Assembly: GCF_014397785.1 (NCBI RefSeq)
Contig: NZ_VZQQ01000003.1
Location: 1 to 64,000, forward strand
Direction of reading: 5' to 3'
Length of the DNA: 64,000 bases
Origin: Paraburkholderia podalyriae
GTDB lineage: Bacteria > Pseudomonadota > Gammaproteobacteria > Burkholderiales > Burkholderiaceae
Position 1 is the stretch's first letter, and every line of letters begins with the position of its first letter. A program made the position numbers and the translations under genes. Shown piece by piece: positions 17,969 through 29,842 of this stretch. The notes under the pieces are model-generated. The model did no database searches, was not told the DNA's origin, and saw nothing but the letters and a program-made list of their open reading frames with translations.

Positions 17969-17989
17969 CCGTCGATAGAGCATCGACGG
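17969..17989. promoter_or_regulatory. inverted repeat just upstream of the permease ribosome site
   Basis: CCGTCGAT (17969-17976) and ATCGACGG (17982-17989) form a perfect 8-base inverted repeat with loop AGAGC. It stands about 12 bases before the Shine-Dalgarno and could be an operator or a leader hairpin. The rest of the 369-base gap to gntR shows no gene or clear promoter. Confidence 0.5.
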
Positions 17990-18316
17990 ACACTGCATCG
18001 GTCATGCCAGTTGCTCGCTTCTCTCGCCCTGCGCGGGTCGAAGAAGTCGGCGCCGTGGTCCCGGACCGTGCCGCGCGTGTCTCCGTACTGACGTACTTGT
18101 GGTTGTCGCATCGCCAGCCGCCGCGGATTTCCGGCGATGCGTCGCTACCCGGAGTCCGTCGTCTCGCGGCGGACGTGCGTGTTCAGGCCGGCGGCGCTCA
18201 CGCGAGGCCGCCTGGCCGTGCATCTATCGGTTCAGTTCAATTCAGTGCGGCGCGCACCACCAACGGGCGCTCGCCTGCTGCTTGCCTCAGCCTGGAGTGG
18301 AGTCGGCTTCGGCTCT

Positions 18317-19030
18317 TTACGTGGATGGTTCTTTCGACGCGAGCGCGCCGAATACTTCATGCAGATCCGCTGCCCCGCGCGCGGGGCGTTCCAGCATCTT
18401 CAGCTCGACGCTTTGCAGATGGCGCGACATCAGCGCGGCCGCCTGCTTCGCATCGCCGGCGTCGAGCGCGGCGAGAATCGCTTCGTGGTCCTCGAACGAG
18501 CACGGGCTGCGTCCGAGCGACTCGTACAGCGCGGAGATCAGCGTGGAACGCGCGACCAGTCCGTTCAGGCAATCGCACAACACCGAGTTGCCGGTGAGGT
18601 TCGCGAGCTCCGTATGAAACTCGCCCGACAAGCGGATCCATGCCGGAAAATCCCGGGTTTCGAACGCCTTGCGTTCCCGGCCGATCCTGCCGCCGATGTG
18701 CTTCAGGCGCCGCATGCCGTGTCCACTACAGATCTTTTCGACGACGGCCAGCTCGATGATGCGACGCATTTCGAATACCTCATGCACCTCTTGCAACGAC
18801 GGGCTCGCGACGAACGCGCCGCGATTCGGCTCGAGATCGACGAGACGCTCACCGGCCAGATGCGACAGCGCTTGCCGGATCGGGCCGCGCTTTACACCGA
18901 ATACTTCGCATAGCTGAGCTTCGGTGAGCTTCGCGCCGGGTGCCAGCCGATGCTCGAGGATCGCCGCGCGGATGCGCTCGGCGATCGCTTCGGGCTTCGA
19001 ACTGTTCGCGACGGATTCGGTGTCGGACAT
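18317..19030 (-). CDS. GntR-family regulator, FCD subfamily (probable allantoin regulator)
   Basis: The 237-residue repressor-type protein has an N-terminal winged helix (IRAAILEHRLAPGAKLTEAQLCEVFGVKRGPIRQALSHLAGERLV, about residues 17-61) and an all-helical FCD ligand domain, with EVFEMRRIIELAVVEK, SGEFHTELANLTGN and DHEAILAALDAGD. The conserved Asp/His residues that usually bind a metal are visible in the latter blocks. ATG 19030 is preferred over the upstream ATG because the conserved domain starts soon after. Two palindromes with the same core lie upstream and suggest autoregulation. By position it should control the permease-racemase-allantoinase operon. Confidence 0.88.
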   Translation of the reverse strand: MSDTESVANSSKPEAIAERIRAAILEHRLAPGAKLTEAQLCEVFGVKRGPIRQALSHLAGERLVDLEPNRGAFVASPSLQEVHEVFEMRRIIELAVVEKICSGHGMRRLKHIGGRIGRERKAFETRDFPAWIRLSGEFHTELANLTGNSVLCDCLNGLVARSTLISALYESLGRSPCSFEDHEAILAALDAGDAKQAAALMSRHLQSVELKMLERPARGAADLHEVFGALASKEPST

Positions 19031-19074
19031 GATGTGCGTCTCGGTATGTTGGTCATCATAGGACGGACACAAAT

Positions 19075-19086
19075 ATTGTCAACAAT
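19075..19086. promoter_or_regulatory. GntR/FCD operator candidate, proximal
   Basis: ATTGT-CA-ACAAT is an inverted repeat whose core TTGTCAACAA fits the TTGT-NN-ACAA pattern of several FCD-type GntR operators. It lies 45 bases upstream of the gntR start, where it would cover a promoter. Confidence 0.55.
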
Positions 19087-19211
19087 TTTTGCGCCGATTT
19101 TCGGCCGTTTCTGTGCTGCGGCGCGGCAGAATCAGCCTGAGAGTCATGCTACGCCGCTGTCTGGCGGGAATCTTAACCGGACTTGACGAAGTCATGCTAA
19201 TTGCTGGTGGC

Positions 19212-19233
19212 CAGTTTTTGTCAACAAAAACTG
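19212..19233. promoter_or_regulatory. GntR/FCD operator candidate, distal
   Basis: A perfect 10-base inverted repeat, CAGTTTTTGT and ACAAAAACTG, surrounds a CA centre and contains the identical core TTGTCAACAA. It lies about 180 bases upstream of gntR. The rest of the 316-base gap 19031-19346 holds no gene I can see. Confidence 0.6.
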
Positions 19234-19346
19234 AAAACATCGGCGGCGCGTGCGGGAGATGGCGAGCGTCGAAAGGTCGACAGTTAGTTGCGTCACTGTC
19301 ACGAAAAAAGCGGGCGATCCGTCTGCCTCTGGCCGCCCACCCGGCT

Positions 19347-20273
19347 TCAGCCGAGGCTCGGATACCCCGACGCGGTCAGCCTGAAACCATACGCGTCCGC
19401 GACCAGATGCGCGTCCGCGCCGACCGGCAGCGTCAGCATGTTGTGAACGTGCCCGAACTGCAGCCCCGTCACGACCGGAATCCCGATCAGCGAGCGCACC
19501 TGCTCGATCATCGCGTGCAGGTCGTAGCCGTTGTCGTAGTCGTAAGGCTTGCCGCCCGAGAAATCACCGAGCACGAGCGCCTTCTGCTGCGCGAGGATGC
19601 CGGCCAGATGCAGCTGATAGATCATCCGCTCGATTCGGAACGGCTGCTCGTTGACGTCCTCGACGAACAGGATGCCGCCCTGCACCTGCGGCATGTACGG
19701 CGTGCCGACCAGCGACGCCACCACCGCCAGGTTGCCGCCCCACAGCGTGCCCGTTACGTCGACGCTCTGCGCTTGCGGCGTGTTGCTCGCGACGGTGATG
19801 GTTGGCTGCGTCAGCGCCGACCAGAAATGCTGCATCGTGAATTCGCTGAGCTCCTCGGCGCCGAAATCGCTGATCAGCATCGGGCCGCCGAAGGTCTTCA
19901 CGCTGGCGCGCGCGAGCAGCGCCAATTGGATCGCGGTGAAGTCGCTGTGACCGACCAGCGCGACCGGCTGATCGGCGAGCCGCCGCCGCAGCCCTTCGTA
20001 GTCGAGACCATGCAGGATCCGCACGGCGCCGTAGCCGCCGCGCACGACCAGCACGACATCGGGCAGCTCGCGAGATGGATCGGCGAGCCGGTTCAGATCG
20101 GCCGCGCGCTCGCCGTCGGTGCCGGCGAAGCGCTGGTAGCGACGCTTCGCGGCCTCCTCGCCGTGGACGCGATGCCCCTGCGCACGCAGCCGATGCAACG
20201 CGCGATGCAGCGCCTCCGGATCATGCGGATAGCCGGACGGCGCAATCAGTTCGATGGTGCGATGAGCGGTCAT
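19347..20273 (-). CDS. ldcA: LD-carboxypeptidase (peptidase family S66)
   Basis: The 308-residue cytoplasmic serine peptidase would trim the terminal D-Ala from tetrapeptides during murein recycling. It shows the S66 triad: S110 in ALVGHSDFTA, E205 in FVEDVNEQPFRIERM and H275 in FGHVHNMLTLPVG. RGGYGAVRILHGLDY and GGNLAVVASLVGTPY are further family blocks. ATG 20273 is the natural start (MTAHRTIELIAPSGYP). Some S66 members instead cleave microcin C-like compounds, but this sequence looks like standard LdcA. It follows tadA by 26 bases on the same strand. Confidence 0.9.
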   Translation of the reverse strand: MTAHRTIELIAPSGYPHDPEALHRALHRLRAQGHRVHGEEAAKRRYQRFAGTDGERAADLNRLADPSRELPDVVLVVRGGYGAVRILHGLDYEGLRRRLADQPVALVGHSDFTAIQLALLARASVKTFGGPMLISDFGAEELSEFTMQHFWSALTQPTITVASNTPQAQSVDVTGTLWGGNLAVVASLVGTPYMPQVQGGILFVEDVNEQPFRIERMIYQLHLAGILAQQKALVLGDFSGGKPYDYDNGYDLHAMIEQVRSLIGIPVVTGLQFGHVHNMLTLPVGADAHLVADAYGFRLTASGYPSLG

Positions 20274-20299
20274 GGCGAGACCCGTTGGGCGTGGTTGTT

Positions 20300-21432
<1,133 letters not shown>

Positions 21433-21624
21433 CTGCAATCCACTACGTTGCGGCCCGAGCATTCTATCAGGAGCGCCGCGGCGCTCAGCGCTCACCTGGC
21501 GGCATGAAACCACCGATTTGCCGGCCAGGCAGCATTTGACGGTGCTTCGGCGTGGACTTAGAGTAGGTCACAAGTCGTACCACGCGCGCGTTGACACCGG
21601 CGTGGCCGACGCGCTCCATGCCCT

Positions 21625-22236
21625 TCAGCTCTGCCCCACCAACGGCCACCGCGCGAGAACGATATGTCTGGTTCGTCCCAGCAGGCTGTGCATCAGTGCG
21701 AACTCGCGCACATTCCAGCACGCCGGCTCGGCCGCACGGCGCTCGATCCACGGCATCCCGTAGGCCAGCGTCAGGTGCGGCGTAAAACGTTCGTCAGGCT
21801 CGATGCCGTCGTCTCGGAGCCGCACTTCGAGCGCATCATGAAGCGCCTGCAGTCCGCGTACGCCGTGTTCGCCGACCAGCACCGCCGGCCCGACCCGCGG
21901 CCTTTTCGCGAAGCTGGCGACCGCGTCGAATTCGACCGTAAACGGCGCCATGCTGACCGCCGCGGCCGCCCGTTTCGCCGCCTCGACCACATCGGCCGGC
22001 AAGCCGCCCGCGAAATTGCCGAGATGCCTCAGCGTCACGTGCAAGCGGTTCGCCGCAATCGGCTTGCTGCGCACGCCGTTGCGCCCGCCGCTGCGGACGC
22101 ATGCGTGCTCACACAGCTGCTGCGCGAACTTGGCGATACCAGCCGCGGTGTTGGCATCCGGATAGACCGCGAAGAAGAGCCCGTCGGTGGGCGTTGGCGG
22201 CGCCTCGAGCCCGGGCAACCACAGTTGTTCAGGCAT
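21625..22236 (-). CDS. thpR: RNA 2',3'-cyclic phosphodiesterase (LigT/ThpR family)
   Basis: The 203-residue 2H phosphoesterase contains both His motifs, H66-VTL in RLHVTLRHLGNF and H154-LTL in FTPHLTLAYG, which form the active site for opening 2',3'-cyclic phosphates. Homologues were first described as 2'-5' RNA ligases. The N-terminus MPEQLWLPGLEAPPTPTDGLFFAVYPD is of usual length. It stands alone between the DUF1992 gene and a LysR gene on the same strand, with gaps of about 190 and 120 bases. Its cellular role in bacteria is unclear. Confidence 0.9.
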   Translation of the reverse strand: MPEQLWLPGLEAPPTPTDGLFFAVYPDANTAAGIAKFAQQLCEHACVRSGGRNGVRSKPIAANRLHVTLRHLGNFAGGLPADVVEAAKRAAAAVSMAPFTVEFDAVASFAKRPRVGPAVLVGEHGVRGLQALHDALEVRLRDDGIEPDERFTPHLTLAYGMPWIERRAAEPACWNVREFALMHSLLGRTRHIVLARWPLVGQS

Positions 22237-22355
22237 CGCGCCTCGTTCCCTCGCTGATTTTTCTGCCTATCTGCACACCGCCGCACAGGCGGCCCATTGC
22301 AGCCATGATACTGTACGTTCATACAGTACGACAGGCCGCGCGTCACGACAGCGCG

Positions 22356-23258
22356 CTACAGGTCGGCCGGCTTGCCGATGCGTTTGTACCAGAGTTCGAT
22401 AAACGACTCGGCCGCCGGCGACAGCGAATGCTCGGCGCGCCGGATCAGGTTCACGTCGCGCGTGATCAGCGGCGCCTCGAGCCTGCGCGCGACCAGATCG
22501 CGATGCGGAAAGGAGCCGAGAAGCATGCCCGGAAAAATCGCGATGCCGAGACCGGCCTGCACCATCGAAAGCCCGGTCGTCATGTAGGACACCTCGTACT
22601 CCACCGCCTTGCGCATGCCGAGCGTGAACAGTGTTTCGTCGATCAGCTTGCGGATGCCGCTCGTCGCCCTAGTGCCGATCCACGGATACTGCAGCGCATC
22701 TTTCCAGCTCACGCGCCGCTTTTTCGCCAGCACCGAATCCTTGCGGCAGATCGCGCACAGATTGTCGCGCGCGAGACATTGCAGCGTGATGCCGTCGGGC
22801 CGGTCGCTGATCGTGCCGATGCCGAACTCGACGTCGCCCGTCAGCGTCGACGCGGTCAGGCGATCGGGCGCGGCGTCGTCGACCGAGACCTCGATGTTCG
22901 GGTACAGCGCGCGATATTCGGCGAGTAGCTTCGGCACGATCGCCGCCGCGATCGACGGCGTCGCCGCAAAGCGCAGGTGACCGCGCTCGCGTCCGGCCAG
23001 TTCCTTAACGCTCGACTGGATCGACTCGAGATCGCGCAGCATCCGCTCGACGGTCGGCAGGATTTCATGCGCTGCCGCGGTCGGCCGCAGTGAGCGCGAC
23101 GTACGGTCGAACAGACGCAGGCCGAGCGCCTCCTCCATTTGCCGGATCAATACGCTGACCGCAGGCTGTGTGACGAACATCTCGTCGGCCGCGCGCGTCA
23201 GCACGCCGAAGCGGCAGACGAGCGCGAACGCGCGCAATTGCTTGATGGTTGGGGTCAT
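22356..23258 (-). CDS. LysR-family transcriptional regulator
   Basis: The 300-residue regulator has a winged helix-turn-helix at residues 1-60 (IKQLRAFALVCRFGVLTRAADEMFVTQPAVSVLIRQMEEALGLRLFDR) and a LysR effector domain beginning near residue 90 (LRFAATPSIAAAIVPKLLAEYRALYPNIEVSV). It is divergent, across 125 bases, from the broken MFS gene and the broken amidohydrolase, which were presumably its targets. With those gone it may now be an orphan. Nothing in the reading frame looks damaged. Confidence 0.88.
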   Translation of the reverse strand: MTPTIKQLRAFALVCRFGVLTRAADEMFVTQPAVSVLIRQMEEALGLRLFDRTSRSLRPTAAAHEILPTVERMLRDLESIQSSVKELAGRERGHLRFAATPSIAAAIVPKLLAEYRALYPNIEVSVDDAAPDRLTASTLTGDVEFGIGTISDRPDGITLQCLARDNLCAICRKDSVLAKKRRVSWKDALQYPWIGTRATSGIRKLIDETLFTLGMRKAVEYEVSYMTTGLSMVQAGLGIAIFPGMLLGSFPHRDLVARRLEAPLITRDVNLIRRAEHSLSPAAESFIELWYKRIGKPADL

Positions 23259-23383
23259 GAAAGCCGAATCATATAGTCACTTTATGGGGCCATTGATTTT
23301 GTTCGATTGTTTTCATTCGGACAGTACCCTACATTGCCTTCCTACGCAGCGCGCAGCCGTTCAAAAAACGACAGGAGACAGTC

Positions 23384-24665
23384 GTGACAGCAATCGATTC
23401 GCGCAAACGCTGGGTCGGCGCAATGGCGTCGACGCTCGGCAATGTGCTCGAGTGGTACGACTTCGTGGTGTTCGGGTTTCTGTCGATCACCATCGCGAAG
23501 CAGTTCTTCCCCAGCGACAGCGAGTATGCCGCGCTGATGCTCACCACCGCGACGTTCGGCGCGGGCTTCGTCGTGCGGCCGCTCGGCGGAATTCTGCTGG
23601 GCATGTACGCGGATCGCAAAGGTCGCAAGGCCGGCCTCACGCTCGTCATCGCGATGATGACGGTCGCCGCCGCGATGATCGCGCTCACCCCCGGCTTCCA
23701 GCAGATCGGCCTGATCGCGCCGGCGATCGTGCTGTGCGCGTCTGCTGCAAGGCATTTCGGCCGGCGGCGAATTCGCCACCGCGACCGCGATGTTGATCGA
23801 ATACGCGCCCAAAGCGCGCCGCAATCTGTATGGCAGCTGGCAGATGTTCGCGCAGGCGTTGGGCGCGTTGCTCGCGGTCGCCATGGGCAGCGCGCTCACG
23901 CATCTGTTCACGCATGAGGCGCTGCAGTCGTGGGCATGGCGAATTCCGTTCCTGACGGGTCTGCTGATCGGCCCGGTCGGCTTCTATATCCGCCGCAATC
24001 TGCCCGAAACCGAGGCGTTCCAGAAGCTGGGCCCGCGCGTAAAGGTGCGGTTCTCGCAGGTCGTCACGCACTATCCGCGCGAATTGTTCGTCGCGACTGC
24101 GCTGTCCGCCGCGCTCAACGTGATGGCCTACGTGATCATCACGTATCTGCCGATTTACGCGGTGCAAAACCTGTATATGCCCGTGACGCTGCCATTTTCC
24201 GTGCTGCTCGCGAGCGTGCTGCTGCGCGTGGTGACGATCCCGCTGTTCGGTCATCTGGCGGATCACATCGGCGGCGAACGCATGATTCGCGTCGCACTCG
24301 CGCTGTTTCTCGTCGTGCTATACCCCGCTTACCACTGGATCGTCAACGCGCCGTCGTTCGCGTCGATCATGACGGTCGAGCTCGGCTTCGCGCTGCCGAT
24401 CAGCGCCTCGAACGCGCCGATTCCGACCGCGCTCGCCGGCCTGTTCCCGACCGAAGTCCGCTCGACCGGCCTCGCGATCTCGTACAACATCGGCGCGGCT
24501 GTCTTCGGCGGCTTCTCGCCGATGGTGCTCACGTGGCTGCTGCACGTGAGCGGCAACAACATGATGCCCGCGCATTTCTGCGCGGTGTTCTTCGCGCTGG
24601 GCCTGATCGGCGCGTTCATGCTGAAGCATCGCACGGCGCCGATGAACGAATTCGCCGCGCAGTAG
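23384..24665 (+). pseudogene. frameshifted MFS transporter (metabolite:H+ symporter type)
   Basis: The gene starts at GTG 23384 after AGGAG and encodes an MHS-type major facilitator: WVGAMASTLGNVLEWYDFVVFGFLS, ATFGAGFVVRPLGGILLGMYADRKGRK. Around 23733-23736 the coding frame shifts by one base: IAPAIVL ends in the first frame and ARLLQGISAGGEFATATAMLIEYAPKARR continues in the next. Removing one base (for example T23735) restores a single 426-residue protein with about twelve helices, the usual length. As given, the frame runs out of phase to a stop at 23917. It is either a true inactivating insertion or a sequencing error. Substrate unknown. Confidence 0.85.
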
Positions 24666-24788
24666 CCCGCTCCGTTTTCACCTCACCCGCACCGCGATTC
24701 GCATCGATACGGAGATCGAATCGATCGGCCAACACTGAAGGCGCACGCCACGCCTTCATTCGACGACTCATTCTTTCGGAGATCCCGC

Positions 24789-25344
24789 ATGCCTGTTATT
24801 GATGTTCATACGCACGTCTTCACGCCCAAATGGCTCGAGTTGCTGCGGCAGCGCGGCGATGCGTACAACATCCAGACGCGCCCCGACGGCCAGCAGGAAG
24901 TGTTTCGCGGCAACACGCCGGTCGTGATTCCGCAAAAAGGCCACTTCGATTTCGACATGCGTATCCGCCAGATGGATGATCTTCGAAGGCTTCTTCGATC
25001 AGTATCCGAATCTGAAGATCATCGCGTCGCATGCGGGCGGCGCGTTGCCTTATCTCGCCGGCCGCTTCGAAAAAGGCAACGAGGTCGAGATTCCGCAGCG
25101 TCGTAAGATGAAGCGCAAGCCGATCGACTATCTGCGCCATATCTACTACGACTGCATCACGTATAGCCCGGCGTCGCTCGAGTTTCTGGTGTCGGTGGTC
25201 GGCGCGGATCGCGTGATGTTCGGCACCGACTGGCCGCATCAGGTGTACGACATTCGCGGCGCGTTCGCCAACACCGCCCGTTTGCCGAAGGAGCAATGCG
25301 ATGCGATCCGCGGCAACAACGCGCTGCGGGTCTTCGGATTTTGA
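24789..25344 (+). pseudogene. amidohydrolase (ACMSD-like) with internal deletion
   Basis: The first 62 codons read MPVIDVHTHVFTPKWLELL to MRIRQMD, the normal N-terminus of ACMSD-like amidohydrolases with the H-x-H metal motif. At about 24972-24981 the sequence jumps directly to IFEGFFDQYPNLKIIASHAGGALPYLAGR in another frame and continues to the normal C-terminus with FGTDWPHQVYDIRG. Roughly 145-150 residues of the family's 330 or so are missing, including a middle metal ligand, and the joined parts are out of frame. The protein cannot be active. It follows the broken MFS gene by about 120 bases. Confidence 0.88.
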
Positions 25345-25465
25345 CCTGGTGGCGGTGCGAGGACGTGATGCGCCGGGATACACTGGCATCCCTGTCCTCG
25401 CCACGACACATCGCCGACGACAGCGCCATTCCGACGCTGGGAAAGTGTTCGAGTCCGACGACTTT

Positions 25466-25497
25466 GCTTACGACCTGGCGTGAGCCAGGTCGTAAGC
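25466..25497. other. strong 13-base hairpin downstream of guaA and the broken amidohydrolase
   Basis: GCTTACGACCTGG (25466-25478) pairs perfectly with CCAGGTCGTAAGC (25485-25497) around CGTGAG. It sits between convergent genes where a terminator is expected, but neither strand has a T-run after it. It may be a factor-assisted terminator or a 3'-end stabiliser. Confidence 0.6.
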
Positions 25498-25538
25498 CAG
25501 AAATTCGGTACTGCCGGAGCGACTCGGGAGCAGTTAAA

Positions 25539-27122
25539 TTACTCCCACTCGATTGTCGCAGGCGGCTTCCCCGAAATGTCATAGACGACCCGGTTGATCC
25601 CGCGTACTTCGTTGATGATCCGGTTCGACACATGCCCGAGCAGTTCATGCGGCAGATGCGCCCAATGCGCGGTCATGAAGTCGAGCGTCTGCACCGCGCG
25701 CAGCGCGACGACGTACTCGTAGGTGCGCCCGTCGCCCATCACGCCGACGCTCTTCACCGGCAGGAACACCGCGAACGCCTGGCTCGTCAGGTCGTACCAG
25801 GATTTGCCGGTTTCCTTGTCGATCGTGTTGCGCAGCGTCTCGATGAAAATCGCGTCCGCGCGGCGCAGCAGGTCCGCGAAATCGCGCTTCACTTCGCCGA
25901 GGATCCGCACGCCCAAACCCGGACCCGGGAACGGATGGCGATACACCATCGAGTGCGGCAGACCGAGCTTCACGCCAAGCTCGCGAACTTCGTCCTTGAA
26001 CAGCTCGCGCAGCGGCTCGAGCAGCTTCAGGTTCAGCGTCTCCGGCAGACCACCCACGTTGTGGTGGCTCTTGATGGTTTGCGCGGCCTTCTTGCCCTTG
26101 CCCGCCGATTCGATCACGTCCGGATAGATCGTGCCTTGTGCAAGCCACTTCGCGTCGGTCAGCTTGCCGGCTTCCGCCTGAAACACCTCGACGAATTCCG
26201 CGCCGATGATCTTGCGCTTCGCTTCCGGATCGGTCACGCCAGCGAGCTTGCCCAGGAATGCTTCGCTAGCGTCGACGTGAATCACTTTCACGCCAAGGTG
26301 ATCGGCGAACAGCGCCATCACCTGCTCGGCTTCGTTCAGGCGCAGCAGGCCATGATCGACGAACACGCAGGTCAGCTGATCGCCGATCGCGCGATGCAGC
26401 AGCGCCGCCGCCACCGACGAATCCACGCCGCCCGACAGGCCCAGAATGACGTGCTCGTTGCCGACCCGCTCGCGAATCTTCGCGACCGCTTCGTCGATGT
26501 AGTGGCCCATTTCCCAATCGGCCTTCGCGCCGCAGATCTGCAGCACGAAGCGCTCGAGCATCGCGCGGCCCTGTACCGTATGTGTGACTTCAGGATGCCA
26601 TTGCAGGCCGTAGAAGCGGCGCTGTTCGTCGGCCATCGCGGCGATCGGGCACGATTCCGTCGATGCCATCAGCGCGAAGCCCGGCGGCATTTCCAGCACC
26701 TTGTCGCCGTGGCTCATCCACACCTTCAGCATGCCGTGTCCTTCGGACGTGGTGAAGTCGCTGATGCCTTCGAGCAGGCTCGTATGGTTGCGCGCGCGCA
26801 CCTCGGCGTAGCCGAATTCGCGCAGATGACCGATGTCGACCTTGCCGCCGAGCTGCTGCGCCATCGCCTGCATGCCATAGCAGATGCCGAGCACCGGCAC
26901 GCCGAGTTCGAACACGGCTTGCGGCACGCGCGGCGTGTCTTCCTCGGTGACCGAACTCGGGCCGCCCGACAGAATCACGCCCTTCGGCGCAAAGTCGCGG
27001 ATGAACGACGCGTCGACGTCGTACGGATGGATTTCCGAATACACGTTGGCTTCGCGAACGCGACGGGCAATCAGTTGGGTGACTTGTGAACCGAAGTCGA
27101 GAATCAGGATCTTGTCATGCAT
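25539..27122 (-). CDS. guaA: GMP synthase (glutamine-hydrolysing)
   Basis: The 527-residue enzyme aminates XMP to GMP. The class I glutamine amidotransferase domain has C81 in GICYGMQ, with H176 and E178 in QWHPEV. The ATP-pyrophosphatase loop is SGGVDSS (230-236), and the C-terminal dimerisation domain contains [17 protein letters not shown] and ends in [18 protein letters not shown]. It is complete and starts at the usual [13 protein letters not shown]. It lies downstream of guaB, separated by a small membrane-protein gene, so both steps from IMP to GMP are encoded together. Confidence 0.97.
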   Translation of the reverse strand: MHDKILILDFGSQVTQLIARRVREANVYSEIHPYDVDASFIRDFAPKGVILSGGPSSVTEEDTPRVPQAVFELGVPVLGICYGMQAMAQQLGGKVDIGHLREFGYAEVRARNHTSLLEGISDFTTSEGHGMLKVWMSHGDKVLEMPPGFALMASTESCPIAAMADEQRRFYGLQWHPEVTHTVQGRAMLERFVLQICGAKADWEMGHYIDEAVAKIRERVGNEHVILGLSGGVDSSVAAALLHRAIGDQLTCVFVDHGLLRLNEAEQVMALFADHLGVKVIHVDASEAFLGKLAGVTDPEAKRKIIGAEFVEVFQAEAGKLTDAKWLAQGTIYPDVIESAGKGKKAAQTIKSHHNVGGLPETLNLKLLEPLRELFKDEVRELGVKLGLPHSMVYRHPFPGPGLGVRILGEVKRDFADLLRRADAIFIETLRNTIDKETGKSWYDLTSQAFAVFLPVKSVGVMGDGRTYEYVVALRAVQTLDFMTAHWAHLPHELLGHVSNRIINEVRGINRVVYDISGKPPATIEWE

Positions 27123-27337
27123 GGCTGCGGACGGAATCAGAAGTGAGCGGATACGGAATGCCGCGCACGAGGCGCGGCGTCGAATTCAAAGCGGTCCACA
27201 CGGCGACGGTCTCGGCGCGGCGCGAACAGCAAACCTCAGGATGAAACACAAGGGCGCGGCCGACCGCGGAGCTTGCCGCCTGCGATGCGCGAGAACGAAG
27301 CCCGGTAGCTTCGACAAACGGCGTGGCGCGCGGCGCG

Positions 27338-28069
27338 TCAGCCATGAAACGGCGGGCGGGGTGCGCCGGGCACGTCGTTGCTGGTGTCGCGCGCGGCGCG
27401 TTCGGACTCGCTCGGGCCCGGCTCGCTCGCGGCCGGATGAAGCGGCGTGGTGGCGGCAACGGAAGCCGCGGCAGCCGGATTATGCGGCCGCGTGGCCGGC
27501 ACGACGGGCTCTGGCACCGGCTCGGCGTGATAGACCGGAAAGCCCGCCGTGACACGTGGCTCGCGCGCGTTGTCGCGTTCGAGCTCACGCTGCCGTGCGG
27601 CATCCCTTTCAGCTTCTTTCGCAGCCCGCTTATCGGCCTTGCTCGACGAGGACTTGACCACGATCCCCTTCTCGCGCCGCCGCACCGCACCCGACAGTCG
27701 CACGCCGCCGAGCCCGATCACCACCAGCACGACACCGGCCAACACCGCCACCATCTGCCCGAAGCCGGTCAGCGACGGCGTATGCAGCCCCAGCAGCCAG
27801 ACCAGCATCAGCACGCCGGCGAGCCAGTGCACATGACCGACGACCTTCGCGACCGTCGAAGTCATCGCCCCGTCGAACGACGCGTGCACCGCGAGCCAGG
27901 CGAGCCCGATCAGCGCGACGCCGAACGCCTGGCCGACTAGCATCGGCTCCGTTGGCACCAGTTGCAACGCGTCGTACAGCGAAGTCCACGGCGTCAGCAC
28001 GAACAGCAGGCCGAACGCCAGCAGCAACAACGCATCGAGGATCAGTACAACGCGCAGCAGTGGCTTCAT
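27338..28069 (-). CDS. hypothetical four-helix membrane protein with Pro/Ala-rich tail, between guaB and guaA
   Basis: I do not recognise a named family. The 243-residue product has four hydrophobic segments: VVLILDALLLLAFGLLFVL, LVGQAFGVALIGLAWLAVH, HWLAGVLMLVWLLGLHT and MVAVLAGVVLVVIGLGGV. A basic, charged stretch follows (RRREKGIVVKSSSSKADKR to about residue 165), then a Pro/Ala/Ser-rich tail that is probably disordered. It starts six bases after guaB, so it is almost certainly cotranscribed with it. A gap of 215 bases follows before guaA. Nothing in the sequence links it to GMP synthesis beyond position. Confidence 0.75.
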   Translation of the reverse strand: MKPLLRVVLILDALLLLAFGLLFVLTPWTSLYDALQLVPTEPMLVGQAFGVALIGLAWLAVHASFDGAMTSTVAKVVGHVHWLAGVLMLVWLLGLHTPSLTGFGQMVAVLAGVVLVVIGLGGVRLSGAVRRREKGIVVKSSSSKADKRAAKEAERDAARQRELERDNAREPRVTAGFPVYHAEPVPEPVVPATRPHNPAAAASVAATTPLHPAASEPGPSESERAARDTSNDVPGAPRPPFHG

Positions 28070-28075
28070 GGGCGT

Positions 28076-29591
<1,516 letters not shown>

Positions 29592-29842
29592 TGTGCGAAC
29601 AGCAGCTTAGCGAATTTCAGACGATTTTCTACCGATCCGGCAGGCGCCGATTTCGCTTGCCCGTTCGCGTCTCGTTCGATCGGTTTTCGTTTGCGCGTTC
29701 GGCGGCGAAATCGGGGAAGAGCCGGCGGCCATCCGCGGCGCTGCCCCTGATGGATCGGCCCGAATGCAGGATCGAACAAGACGCCCCGCGCGCAAAGCCG
29801 CTACTCTCCCGACCATTCCAGGTTTTCCAGCAGGGGCAGTCG

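Noticed and set aside
25296..27089. Long plus-strand frame antisense to guaA
   Set aside because: guaA is unmistakable; the antisense frame is His/Arg/Gln-rich, typical of the complement of high-GC coding sequence.
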